A stretch of DNA of 64,000 nucleotides from Parahaliea mediterranea (GTDB lineage: Bacteria > Pseudomonadota > Gammaproteobacteria > Pseudomonadales > Halieaceae): contig NZ_QEWO01000005.1 of assembly GCF_003402235.1 (NCBI RefSeq), positions 372,001 to 436,000 of the forward strand, in the 5' to 3' direction. This document shows positions 17,482 through 24,997 of this stretch, piece by piece; positions within the stretch are counted from its first letter, which is position 1; every line of letters begins with the position of its first letter. Under the pieces are notes generated by a model. It saw only the letters and a list, made by a program, of their open reading frames with translations. It did not search any database and had not been told where the DNA came from. The position numbers and the translations under genes are program-made.

Positions 17482-18495
17482 ATGTTCGGCACTTATCGAA
17501 CGTTTCTGGCGCTGCTGGTTGTGGCAACCCACCTGGGTGGATACCCCGGTATCGGCTCGTACGCTGTGTTCGGCTTTTATTGCCTGAGTGGCTATCTTAT
17601 GACGCTCATCATGCAGCGGCGCTATGGCTACTCATCGGACGGGGTGCTGCGCTATGGCCTCAACCGTTTCCTGCGTATTTTCCCGGTGTACTGGGTGTCG
17701 ATTGGCCTGTCCCTCGCCCTGATCGCCCTGCTTGGCAGTGAGTTCACCGCCAGTTACCACCACGCCATCTACCGCCCGGAGGGGGTGGCGCAGTGGGCCA
17801 GGAACCTCCTGTTGTATTTCCCGCAGATGGAAGACCCCCGGCTCACGCCGCCGGCCTGGGCGCTGACGGTAGAGCTGTTTTTCTATGCGCTGATTGCTCT
17901 GGGAGCCTCGCGCAGCCTGTTCACCAGTGGGTGCTGGCTGGCCGTTAGTGTGCTGCACCATGTGATTGTGGAGGTGCTGCAGATGGAGAGCGACCACTGG
18001 TATTTTTCGATACCGGCGGCGTCGCTGCCCTTTGCCACCGGCGCGCTGATTTTCCACTACAGCGCGGCTATTACCCGGTTCACCGGGCGCTTCTCGCGGT
18101 CGGGCATGGCCTGGGTGCTTGCGGGGGTTGGCGCGGGCATCCTGCTCAACTGGCTGCTCGGGCAGGTTGTTGGCGGCTCGGCCAAGGCCCACTTTTATAT
18201 CAACTTCCTGCTGTGCGCCGCCATGGTTGCGTTGCTGTTCGACCGTCGGGAGTTGCCGTTGATTTCCCGCGCGGCCGACAAATGGCTGGGGGATTTCAGT
18301 TATCCGATTTACCTCTTGCATTACCAAGTGGGCCTGGTGGTGGTTGTGCTTGGTGGCTACGCCGGGATGACGCTGGAGCGGCCCGGCAATGCGCTGATGA
18401 TCTTTGCCACGCCGTTGATACTGGCCACATCCTGGGGGGTGACAGTGCTGCTGGAGCGCCCCATCGAGCGCCTTCGCTCGCGCATCAAGGCGTGA
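17482..18495 (+). CDS. Membrane acyltransferase (acyltransferase-3/OafA family)
   Basis: 337 residues starting MFGTYRTFLALLVV, the standard beginning of this family; an upstream in-frame extension lacks membrane character. About ten hydrophobic segments follow. The conserved R(TF)LALLVVATH element carries the His implicated in acyl transfer, and the loop YGLNRFLRIFPVYW is typical. Members O-acetylate or O-acylate lipopolysaccharide, exopolysaccharide or antibiotics at the inner membrane. The 3' end overlaps the convergent symporter gene by 11 nt. The sugar substrate is unknown. Confidence 0.88.
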   Translation: MFGTYRTFLALLVVATHLGGYPGIGSYAVFGFYCLSGYLMTLIMQRRYGYSSDGVLRYGLNRFLRIFPVYWVSIGLSLALIALLGSEFTASYHHAIYRPEGVAQWARNLLLYFPQMEDPRLTPPAWALTVELFFYALIALGASRSLFTSGCWLAVSVLHHVIVEVLQMESDHWYFSIPAASLPFATGALIFHYSAAITRFTGRFSRSGMAWVLAGVGAGILLNWLLGQVVGGSAKAHFYINFLLCAAMVALLFDRRELPLISRAADKWLGDFSYPIYLLHYQVGLVVVVLGGYAGMTLERPGNALMIFATPLILATSWGVTVLLERPIERLRSRIKA

Positions 18496-19927
18496 TGGCG
18501 CCGCCGCGTTCCCGCCGCTGCCGCAGGGCCGCCTGCACGCTGTTGACCTGCTCTTCGCTCATGCTGATCTTCATCGCCAGGGCCAGTGATACCAGCAGCG
18601 GCGGAATCACGCCGAGCCCCAGGGCGTAAATCAGGCCATCCAGGGTGGCCGCTGGCACGTTGCCGGGCAGCAGGCCGGCGCGCAGGCCGATGGCGTCCAG
18701 CGCCAGACCGGCATACAGCGGCCCGAGAACAGTCGCGGATTTATTGATCAGGTTGATCATGGAGAAAAAGCCGCCTTCCTGGCGCAGGCCGTGGGATAGC
18801 TCGTGCTCGTCGGTGATGTCGGCGATGACCGACTGGGTACAGATGCTGCGCAGTAAAAAGCAGTACATGAAGATGAGCATGAACAGGAAGTTGAGGGCGA
18901 ATACCAGGGTACCGTCGTTGTCCGGCAACAGGCCGGCGAGCTTCAGGGGGTAGAGCCACAGGCAGTTGAGGATCATGCCGGCCAGGCCGAACTGCATCAG
19001 CCGGTGCTTGGGAAAGCGCCGCCCGAGCGGGCCGAGGGTCAGCATCACCAGAGTGATGGCCAGCAGGCTCGGCAGCGACAGCACCACGGAGGATTCCTCC
19101 GGCGAGAACTCCCACAGGTAGGTCCACACCAGCATGTTGAGGCTGATGATCACCCCGTAGGCGGTCATGCAGGCAAATTCGTAGGTGATCACCATGCGGA
19201 AGCTGCGGTTTTGCAGGGTGCGCAGCAGGTCGCGGGTGAGGGCGGTGAGCACCCGCCCGCCGCCGCGGGGCACTGGGGCGTCGCGGGTGGAGCGGATGTG
19301 GCCCCGGGTGCCGAGCAGGGTGGTGGTGGCGGCGACCCAGGCCACCGCGCAACTGAGGGCGCCGTACCCGGGGTAGTTGGCGGCCACAAAGCGCCCGTCC
19401 TCGCCGCCCTCGGTGGGGAAGATCAGCAGCAGGCCGACGGCCGGCAACAGCACCGAGAACAGGAACATAAAGGCCAGCCGCGCCCCCAGCACCTGGCTGC
19501 GCTGGTGGTAGTCGTCGGTGATCTCCGCCGACAGGGCCAGGTGGGGAATGGAAAAGGTGGTAACAAAGGTGCGGGTCCACAGGGACCAAAACAGCAGCCA
19601 GGCGGCGAGCAGGGCGGGTTCGGCAATCACCGCCTGGGGCGGGCTGAACAAGCCGATAAAGCCAATGCCCAGTGGCAGCACGCTCAGCGCCATGAAGGGA
19701 TGGCGCCGGCCCCAGCGGCTGCGCAGGCGGTCCGACAGGGAGCCTACCAGCGGGTCGGAGATGCTGTCCCACACCAGGCTTGTGGCAATAATGGCGCCGG
19801 TGATGGTGCCGCCCAGCCCCAGTACCTGGGTGTAGAACAGCAGGATGAACATGGCGTAGGCGGATTCTTTGGCCGCGTACACCGCGCCGCCACTGCCGTA
19901 GAAAATACGGGTGCGAAGGTCAGTCAT
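18485..19927 (-). CDS. GPH-type (MelB-like) sugar:cation symporter / MFS transporter
   Basis: 480 residues with about twelve membrane segments. The loop SLVWDSISDPLVGSLSDR, with its acidic residues in helix 2 and the conserved DPxxGxxSDR pattern, is diagnostic of glycoside-pentoside-hexuronide:cation symporters, as are SRWGRRHPFM and the absence of a typical MFS sugar-porter motif. It probably imports a glycoside or related solute with Na+ or H+. No catabolic genes flank it, so the substrate is open. Confidence 0.87.
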   Translation of the reverse strand: MTDLRTRIFYGSGGAVYAAKESAYAMFILLFYTQVLGLGGTITGAIIATSLVWDSISDPLVGSLSDRLRSRWGRRHPFMALSVLPLGIGFIGLFSPPQAVIAEPALLAAWLLFWSLWTRTFVTTFSIPHLALSAEITDDYHQRSQVLGARLAFMFLFSVLLPAVGLLLIFPTEGGEDGRFVAANYPGYGALSCAVAWVAATTTLLGTRGHIRSTRDAPVPRGGGRVLTALTRDLLRTLQNRSFRMVITYEFACMTAYGVIISLNMLVWTYLWEFSPEESSVVLSLPSLLAITLVMLTLGPLGRRFPKHRLMQFGLAGMILNCLWLYPLKLAGLLPDNDGTLVFALNFLFMLIFMYCFLLRSICTQSVIADITDEHELSHGLRQEGGFFSMINLINKSATVLGPLYAGLALDAIGLRAGLLPGNVPAATLDGLIYALGLGVIPPLLVSLALAMKISMSEEQVNSVQAALRQRRERGGAITP

Positions 19928-20064
19928 GTCGGGCGTGTCGCCACCGGGCCCGCGGGCGGGGCCTGTTGTTATGGTTGTCGGTCACAGTCGCCCTATGCTG
20001 CGCGCGGGAACTGAACGCAGTCTTAACGCGGGCGGGGCGTTAGCCGCCGCCGGTGGCAACAGGG

Positions 20065-20086
20065 CGGATGGCCAGCCGGCCATCCG
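20065..20086 (-). terminator. Hairpin downstream of the zinc-ribbon gene
   Basis: CGGATGGCC and GGCCATCCG form a perfect 9-bp stem around a 4-nt loop, 18 bases past the stop of the minus-strand zinc-ribbon gene. There is no T-run, which is common in GC-rich genomes. Confidence 0.55.
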
Positions 20087-20104
20087 TGGCGAGCGCCGCA
20101 GGCT

Positions 20105-20500
20105 TCAGCGATTGCCCTTGATCAGGCTGCGGAAGCGATCAGCGAGGGTTTCGTGTTTGTAGTCGGTGAATTCGCCGGCGTCCATAAACATGCCGTGTTC
20201 GCTGCAGACCTCGTACCAGATGTGGGTCTGCTTGGGGTCAGAGGCCTTTTCCATGTCGCGGCCGCAGCGCGGGCAGGCGATATCTTCCACCGTGTCCCAC
20301 TTTTTGCCTTCGTCGGCCTTGCCGGTATCCAGGGCGTCGCCCATCCACTTGCTTTTCAGGGCGTCGGCTTCGCCGGTGTCAAACCATAGGCCCAGGCAGC
20401 TGCTGCAGCGGTCGATGGTCACACCACCATAGCCCACTTCTTCCATGCCGTGTCCGCACTTGGGACATTTAATACTGTGTACTTCTGGGTTGTATTCCAT
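20105..20500 (-). CDS. TFIIB-type zinc-ribbon protein
   Basis: 131 residues from an ATG with GGGAG upstream; the reading frame extends further 5' without a better start. The N-terminal ribbon is CPKCGHGMEEV...DRCSSCLGLWFD, a CxxC-x(n)-CxxC zf-TFIIB pattern. A second half has CPRCGRDM and a C-x2-H like site (YEVCSEHGMFMD) with the same GEF/GEA ending, so the protein may be a degenerate duplication. Function is unknown; such proteins are small cytoplasmic zinc binders. It is divergent from the cytochrome cluster. Confidence 0.82.
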   Translation of the reverse strand: MEYNPEVHSIKCPKCGHGMEEVGYGGVTIDRCSSCLGLWFDTGEADALKSKWMGDALDTGKADEGKKWDTVEDIACPRCGRDMEKASDPKQTHIWYEVCSEHGMFMDAGEFTDYKHETLADRFRSLIKGNR

Positions 20501-20684
20501 CTGGACTCCCCCGGTCTTGGATGATGAATCTGAGGTGAATGCTATTGTTGTCGAGGCCCTACCCCGGCTCACCCGAGTCTAGCCCAGGCCCGGGCCTTTG
20601 TCGCTCCCTGTGCGGGGGTGGCCCCTGCCGCATCTGGGTAAGGGTCGAAGCGGCAGAAATTCAGCTACGTTTCATCCACAGTGG

Positions 20685-20718
20685 TATGATGCCAATCCAA
20701 TGTGGTACGAAAGTACCA
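20685..20718 (+). promoter_or_regulatory. Putative -10 box and leader hairpin of the cytochrome cluster
   Basis: TATGAT at 20685-20690 could be a -10 box, but no good -35 is seen at the right spacing. TGGTAC and GTACCA (20703-20718) form a perfect 6-bp stem capped by a GAAA tetraloop, ending about 10 bases before the AGAGAGGAG ribosome binding site. The hairpin would lie in the 5' leader. Confidence 0.35.
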
Positions 20719-20738
20719 GTTAGAGAGAGGAGAACACC

Positions 20739-21377
20739 ATGCGCCTGCTCATCCTGAGCCTGTTGGGCATGTTGGCAATGGCGACCGGCCCGGCCCGTGC
20801 CGAGGCCGACCTGCAACGGGGTAAAACCCTGTACGCCACCTGTGCCACCTGCCACGGGGCCGACGCCGGCGGCAATGCCGCCCTGAAAGCACCGCGCCTG
20901 AATCACCTGCGGGAAGTTTACGTGGTGGCGCAGCTGGAGAAATTCCGCAACGGCCAGCGCGGCGGCGAGGGGGCCAGCGCGGAGTCGCGGCAGATGGCAC
21001 CCATGGCCGCCACCCTGCCCGATGAGCAGGCCATGCTGGACGTGGCCGCCTACATCGCCTCGCTGGACAGCGCCGTGCCGGCCGCCACCGTGGCCGGCGA
21101 CGCCGCCCTGGGGGCCGACTACTACAACCAGTTCTGCGGCGCCTGCCATGGGCCGGCGGCCGCGGGCAATGTGGCGCTGAACTCCCCGACCCTTGCCGGC
21201 AGCGACGACTGGTACCTGCTGGCCCAACTCGCCGCCTTCCGCGATGGCAGCCGCGGGGCGGTGGCGGGTGATCGCACCGGGCGCCAGATGCGCGCGATGG
21301 CCGCCGTGCTGCCCTCCGAGCAGGCCCTGGCCGATGTGGTGGCCTTTATTCACTCGCGGGCGGGCGGCGGCGAATGA
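20739..21377 (+). CDS. Dihaem cytochrome c4-like protein
   Basis: 212 residues, strong GAGAGGAG site. A signal peptide (LLILSLLGMLAMATGPARA) sends it to the periplasm. Two tandem cytochrome c domains follow: CATCHG (Cys35, Cys38, His39) and CGACHG near residue 130, each with later methionines as probable axial ligands (MAPMAATLPDEQAM; MRAMAAVLPSEQAL). Cytochrome c4 proteins carry electrons to terminal oxidases or peroxidases. The stop overlaps the start of the MauG-like peroxidase gene by 4 nt, so it probably serves that enzyme. Confidence 0.92.
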   Translation: MRLLILSLLGMLAMATGPARAEADLQRGKTLYATCATCHGADAGGNAALKAPRLNHLREVYVVAQLEKFRNGQRGGEGASAESRQMAPMAATLPDEQAMLDVAAYIASLDSAVPAATVAGDAALGADYYNQFCGACHGPAAAGNVALNSPTLAGSDDWYLLAQLAAFRDGSRGAVAGDRTGRQMRAMAAVLPSEQALADVVAFIHSRAGGGE

Positions 21378-22579
21378 GACTGGCGCGCAGCCTTGCCGGC
21401 CTGGCCCTGTTGCTGGCGGCGTCCGCCAGCCTGGGCGCCGGGCCCCGTATCCAGCTCAACCCGGACTGCCCGCCCGGCTTTGAGCTGGATGCCGGCCACT
21501 GCGAGCTGCGCAGCCTGTACCAGATGTACCCCTCGCTACAGGACGCCGGCGTGGGCGGCCTGAAAACCGGCCTGCCCCGCTACCGCGACGGCTTTTCGCC
21601 GCAGCAGATCGACCTCGGCCGCTACCTGTTTTTTGACCCGCTGCTGTCGGTGGACGGCACGCAGTCCTGCGCCAGCTGCCACCAGCCGGACAAGGGCTTT
21701 GCCGATGGCCTTGGGCGCAGCGTGGGCCACAACGGCGAGCGGCTGACCCGCTCCGCCCCCAGCCTGTGGAATGTCGCCTTTCTGCAGAGTTTTTTCTGGG
21801 ATGCCCGGGCCTTCACCCTGGAAGAGCAGATGCAGGGGCCGCTCTACCACCCCAAGGAAATGGCCAACAACCCGGTCAAGTTGCTGGCGGACCTGAATGC
21901 CAGCAGCGAGTATCGGCGCCTGTTTGCCGAGGCCTTTCCCGCTGGCGAACTGGCGGCGGATGACATCACCCTGGCGCAGATTTACGCGGCCCTGGCGGCC
22001 TTTGAAAGCTCCCTGGTGTCGTTGAACAGTCGCTACGACCAGTACGCCCATGGCTATGCCGATGCGCTCACCGACAATGAAAAAGCCGGGTTGAACATCT
22101 TCCGTTCCTTTGTGGCGCGCTGCGCCGAATGCCATACCCCGCCGCTGTTCACCAACCAGCAGGTGGCGGTGCTGGGCACGCCGGAGCCCGAGGGCATGCC
22201 CTTCGACCCGGGTGCCGGCGTGATCAACGACCCGACCCAGCGCGGCGGGTTCAAGGTGCCGTCTTTGCGCAATATCGCCCTCACCGCGCCCTACATGCAC
22301 TCGGGGCGCTTTGCCACGCTGAAGGAAGCCGCCGAGTTTTACACCCTGGGCCGCGGCCACGCCGTGCCCGAGGGCGAAGACCTGAAAATCCACTGGCATA
22401 TCTGGGAGCCCAAGCTCACTGATGAGGAACTGGACCGCTTGGTGGATTTCATGAAGACCCTGACCGACGAAAGTTTCAAACCGCGGGAGCCCGAGCTGTT
22501 ACCCTCCGGACTGGCGCCCGTTCACCGTAATCAGGCTCGCGGGGGCGAGCTGGCAAGTGGAGATCACAACAATGAATAA
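21374..22579 (+). CDS. Dihaem cytochrome c peroxidase / MauG-family protein
   Basis: 401 residues with a signal peptide (LARSLAGLALLLAASASLGAG). Two haem sites are CASCH (Cys99, Cys102, His103) and CAECH (Cys250, Cys253, His254), the order of bacterial CcpA peroxidases and MauG. Also typical are KGFADG, RSAPSLWNVAF, FWDARAFTLEEQ and the C-terminal GGFKVPSLRNIALTAPYMHSG, where family members place a sixth ligand or electron-transfer residue. A short Cys-containing segment (NPDCPPGFELDAGHCELR) precedes the first haem domain and is unusual. It could reduce peroxide or oxidise a partner protein. Its 3' end overlaps the beta-helix gene's start by 8 nt. Confidence 0.9.
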   Translation: MRLARSLAGLALLLAASASLGAGPRIQLNPDCPPGFELDAGHCELRSLYQMYPSLQDAGVGGLKTGLPRYRDGFSPQQIDLGRYLFFDPLLSVDGTQSCASCHQPDKGFADGLGRSVGHNGERLTRSAPSLWNVAFLQSFFWDARAFTLEEQMQGPLYHPKEMANNPVKLLADLNASSEYRRLFAEAFPAGELAADDITLAQIYAALAAFESSLVSLNSRYDQYAHGYADALTDNEKAGLNIFRSFVARCAECHTPPLFTNQQVAVLGTPEPEGMPFDPGAGVINDPTQRGGFKVPSLRNIALTAPYMHSGRFATLKEAAEFYTLGRGHAVPEGEDLKIHWHIWEPKLTDEELDRLVDFMKTLTDESFKPREPELLPSGLAPVHRNQARGGELASGDHNNE

Positions 22580-24089
22580 GCTGGTTCTCGCAGTGGGGGC
22601 CCTCGCACTGGCGGCGGGCGGATTCTACCTGGGGCAATCGCGGGCGCCCGAGCCCACGGTGATCAAAGTTGGCAGCGAGCCCAAGGCCGCGTTTTCTTCC
22701 GGCGGCGCCGAAGAAGTGAGCGCGGCGGGGCAGGCCGAGCATGTGCGCAGCTGGGAAACACCCACCTCCGGTGAGTTGATCGTGGTCAAAGACGGCGAGT
22801 CCATCCAGGATGCGGTGGCCGCGGCCAGCCCCGGCGCGGTGATCAAGGTCATGCCCGGCACCTACAAGGAAACGGTGTACATCGACAAGGACAACATCAC
22901 CCTGTCCGGCGTGATCGAAAAAGGCAAATACCCGGTGCTGGAAGGCGAGGGCGTGCGCAACGACGCCATCCTGTATTCCGGTAACGGCGTGACGGTGGAG
23001 AACTTCTACATCACCCACTACAAAGGCAACGGGGTGATGGGCCAGGCCGGCAACAACTTCATCATTCGCAACAACATCGTGGTAGACACCGGCGTTTACG
23101 GCATCTTCCCCCAACTCGGCAAGAACGGCATTGTGTCGCACAACATCCTGTCCGGCATCGAGGACGCGGCCATCTACGTGGGCATGTCCGACAATGTGGA
23201 TGTGGTACACAACGAAGTGTTCGAGAGCGTGGCCGGCATCGAGATCGAAAACAGCCGCAAGGCCCTGGTGGAAAACAACTACGTTTACAACAACACCGGC
23301 GGCATTCTGGCCTTTATCACCCCGGGGCTGCCCATCAAAACCTGTGGCGATGTGATCATCCGCAACAACTTCGTGGTCAACAACAACCATGAGAACTTCG
23401 CCATTCCCGGCTCGCTGGTGTCCAACATCCCGCCCGGCACCGGGGTGCTGGTCATGGCCTGCGACGATGTGGTGATCGAGGGCAACATCATCTCCGGCAA
23501 CGAATCCATGGGCATTACCTTCACCAACTTCGACCTGGCAACCAGCGCCGCCAACGACCCGGAGTCGGACCCCAACCCCAACCGCCCGGTGATCCTCAAC
23601 AACATCATGCACTCCAACGGCGAGAACCCGGCGCCGGCGGTGCGGGCCATTCTGGCTGCCATGCTGGAAACCACCGGCCCGGACATTGTCGACACCGTGG
23701 GCATGAGCGATGGCTGTATCCTGAACAAGGAGCGTTTTCGCACCATTGGCCTTGGCAAATACAGCGAGTGTGAGTTCGACACCACCATGAACGTGGCGAG
23801 CTACACCCTGCCCGAGCGCGTGCCGCCGCGGAACAAAGAGCACATGGAAACCGGCAAGCTGGTGTACTACGGCATCTGTGCCGGCTGCCACGCCTACAAC
23901 TCGCGCATGATTGGCCCGCCCACCCAGATCATCCAGGCCCTGTACATGGATGACCCGGAAGGTATCGCCGCCTACGCCGCCAACCCGGTGAAAAAACGCG
24001 ACGACTATCCCGAGATGCCGCCGCAGTCGCACCTGGATGCCAAGAGCCTGCAGGCCGCGGCCGAGTTCATGCTGCAACTGAAGAAGTAA
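22572..24089 (+). CDS. Right-handed parallel beta-helix protein with C-terminal cytochrome c motif
   Basis: 505 residues from the ATG with GGAG nine bases upstream. An N-terminal hydrophobic segment (LVLAVGALALAAGGFYLG) exports or anchors it. Residues about 70-340 are stacked parallel beta-helix coils: recurring GVTVENFYITHYKGNGV, NNFIIRNNIVVDTGVYGI, NGIVSHNILSG and similar N-rich turns, as in NosD/pectate-lyase folds. A C-terminal haem site CAGCH (Cys436, Cys439, His440) with likely axial Met482 (YPEMPPQ) follows. I recall the families TIGR03805/TIGR03806, a beta-helix protein paired with a partner of unknown function; this may belong there. Coupled genes suggest an electron-transfer partner of the peroxidase. 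Confidence 0.88.
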   Translation: MNKLVLAVGALALAAGGFYLGQSRAPEPTVIKVGSEPKAAFSSGGAEEVSAAGQAEHVRSWETPTSGELIVVKDGESIQDAVAAASPGAVIKVMPGTYKETVYIDKDNITLSGVIEKGKYPVLEGEGVRNDAILYSGNGVTVENFYITHYKGNGVMGQAGNNFIIRNNIVVDTGVYGIFPQLGKNGIVSHNILSGIEDAAIYVGMSDNVDVVHNEVFESVAGIEIENSRKALVENNYVYNNTGGILAFITPGLPIKTCGDVIIRNNFVVNNNHENFAIPGSLVSNIPPGTGVLVMACDDVVIEGNIISGNESMGITFTNFDLATSAANDPESDPNPNRPVILNNIMHSNGENPAPAVRAILAAMLETTGPDIVDTVGMSDGCILNKERFRTIGLGKYSECEFDTTMNVASYTLPERVPPRNKEHMETGKLVYYGICAGCHAYNSRMIGPPTQIIQALYMDDPEGIAAYAANPVKKRDDYPEMPPQSHLDAKSLQAAAEFMLQLKK

Positions 24090-24094
24090 GCCCC

Positions 24095-24117
24095 CGGCCC
24101 CGGGTACACCGGGGCCG
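24095..24117 (+). terminator. Terminator-like hairpin after the haem cluster
   Basis: CGGCCCCGG and CCGGGGCCG form a perfect 9-bp stem with a 5-nt loop, 6 bases after the beta-helix stop codon. No T-tract follows. It would end the three-gene transcript. Confidence 0.6.
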
Positions 24118-24232
24118 TACTCCCTCCCCGCCAGCGGGCGCATGCCAGGCGGCATTCGCCGACCGTTACAAGCCTGCAAAATAGGCCTACACTTTCCCTG
24201 CGGTACCCATCCTTTCAGGGAGTGCACAACGC

Positions 24233-24940
24233 ATGCTGGAAAAAGAACTGGCCCAGGCCACCAAAATGGCCGAGCAGGCCAACAAAAAAGTGGAACAACT
24301 GCGCAAGAAGCTACTGGCCGAAACCGAAAAGGCCCACACCAAGGCGAAGAAGGATCTTTCCGCCGCCCGGAAAAAGCAGACCAGCGCCAATGCCCGGCTG
24401 AAGAAAGCGCGCACGGCCTTGCGCAGCAAGGCATCGGTCGCCAACCAGAAAAAAGTCGACGAGCTGATGAAGCAGGTGCAGGAACTGGCGGAGGCCGTGG
24501 CCGGTATCGCCAAGGCCGCCTACGAATCTGCCGAGAAGCTGATGCCCATGCAGGCCGATGCGGCGCTGGAGTCACGCAAGGCCCAGGCCGCCGAGCGCGC
24601 CGCCGCCATGGTGGAGAAGGCCGCGCAGCAGCAGGCCAAGTTGCGCGCCAAGGTATCGTCGACAAAGAAAAAGCCCGCCGCCAAGAAAAAAGCCGCGGCG
24701 AAGAAGAAGCCCGCCACGAGCAAGGCGAAAAGCAAATCCAAGCCCAAAGCCAAGGCGAAAGCAAAAACCAAAGTGAAGACGAAAGCGAAGACCAAGGCAA
24801 AGGCAAACGCCAGAGCCGGCACCCGCGCCAAGGCAACAGCCAGGAAAAAGGCGCCGGCAAAAACCAAGGCCAAAGCAAAAACCAAAGCCAAAGCAAAAAC
24901 CAAAACAGCACGCAGAAAGGCCGCCCCCAAGGCGTCTTGA
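24233..24940 (+). CDS. AlgP-like histone-H1-like Lys/Ala-rich protein
   Basis: 235 residues, GGGAG upstream. The first ~130 residues are a charged, alanine-rich helical region, probably coiled coil (LEKELAQATKMAEQANKKVEQ). The rest is a low-complexity tail of KKPAAKK, KAKSKSKPK and KAKTKAK units with almost no acidic residues. This matches AlgP (AlgR3) of Pseudomonas, whose KPAA-repeat tail resembles eukaryotic histone H1 and binds DNA. A nucleoid or regulatory role is inferred. The tail DNA is repetitive and prone to length change. Confidence 0.82.
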   Translation: MLEKELAQATKMAEQANKKVEQLRKKLLAETEKAHTKAKKDLSAARKKQTSANARLKKARTALRSKASVANQKKVDELMKQVQELAEAVAGIAKAAYESAEKLMPMQADAALESRKAQAAERAAAMVEKAAQQQAKLRAKVSSTKKKPAAKKKAAAKKKPATSKAKSKSKPKAKAKAKTKVKTKAKTKAKANARAGTRAKATARKKAPAKTKAKAKTKAKAKTKTARRKAAPKAS

Positions 24941-24954
24941 GCCGCGCGGCGTGT

Positions 24955-24976
24955 CAGCCCCGCTTGTCCGGGGCTG
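24955..24976. terminator. Bidirectional hairpin between convergent genes
   Basis: CAGCCCCG and CGGGGCTG form a perfect 8-bp stem with a 6-nt loop, lying in the 57-nt gap between the stop codons of the AlgP-like gene and the sugar dehydrogenase gene. It can end transcription from both sides. Confidence 0.55.
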
Positions 24977-24997
24977 GGCCGTTGCCGGTGCGGTGCG

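Noticed and set aside
22476-24911. An 811-codon frame antisense to the beta-helix and AlgP-like genes
   Set aside because: It crosses two real genes and an intergenic hairpin; its Leu/Trp-rich end is only the complement of the Lys/Ala tail.
24660-24930. Repetitive DNA considered as a CRISPR array
   Set aside because: The repeats are short, in frame and encode Lys/Ala units; there are no fixed-length spacers or cas genes.
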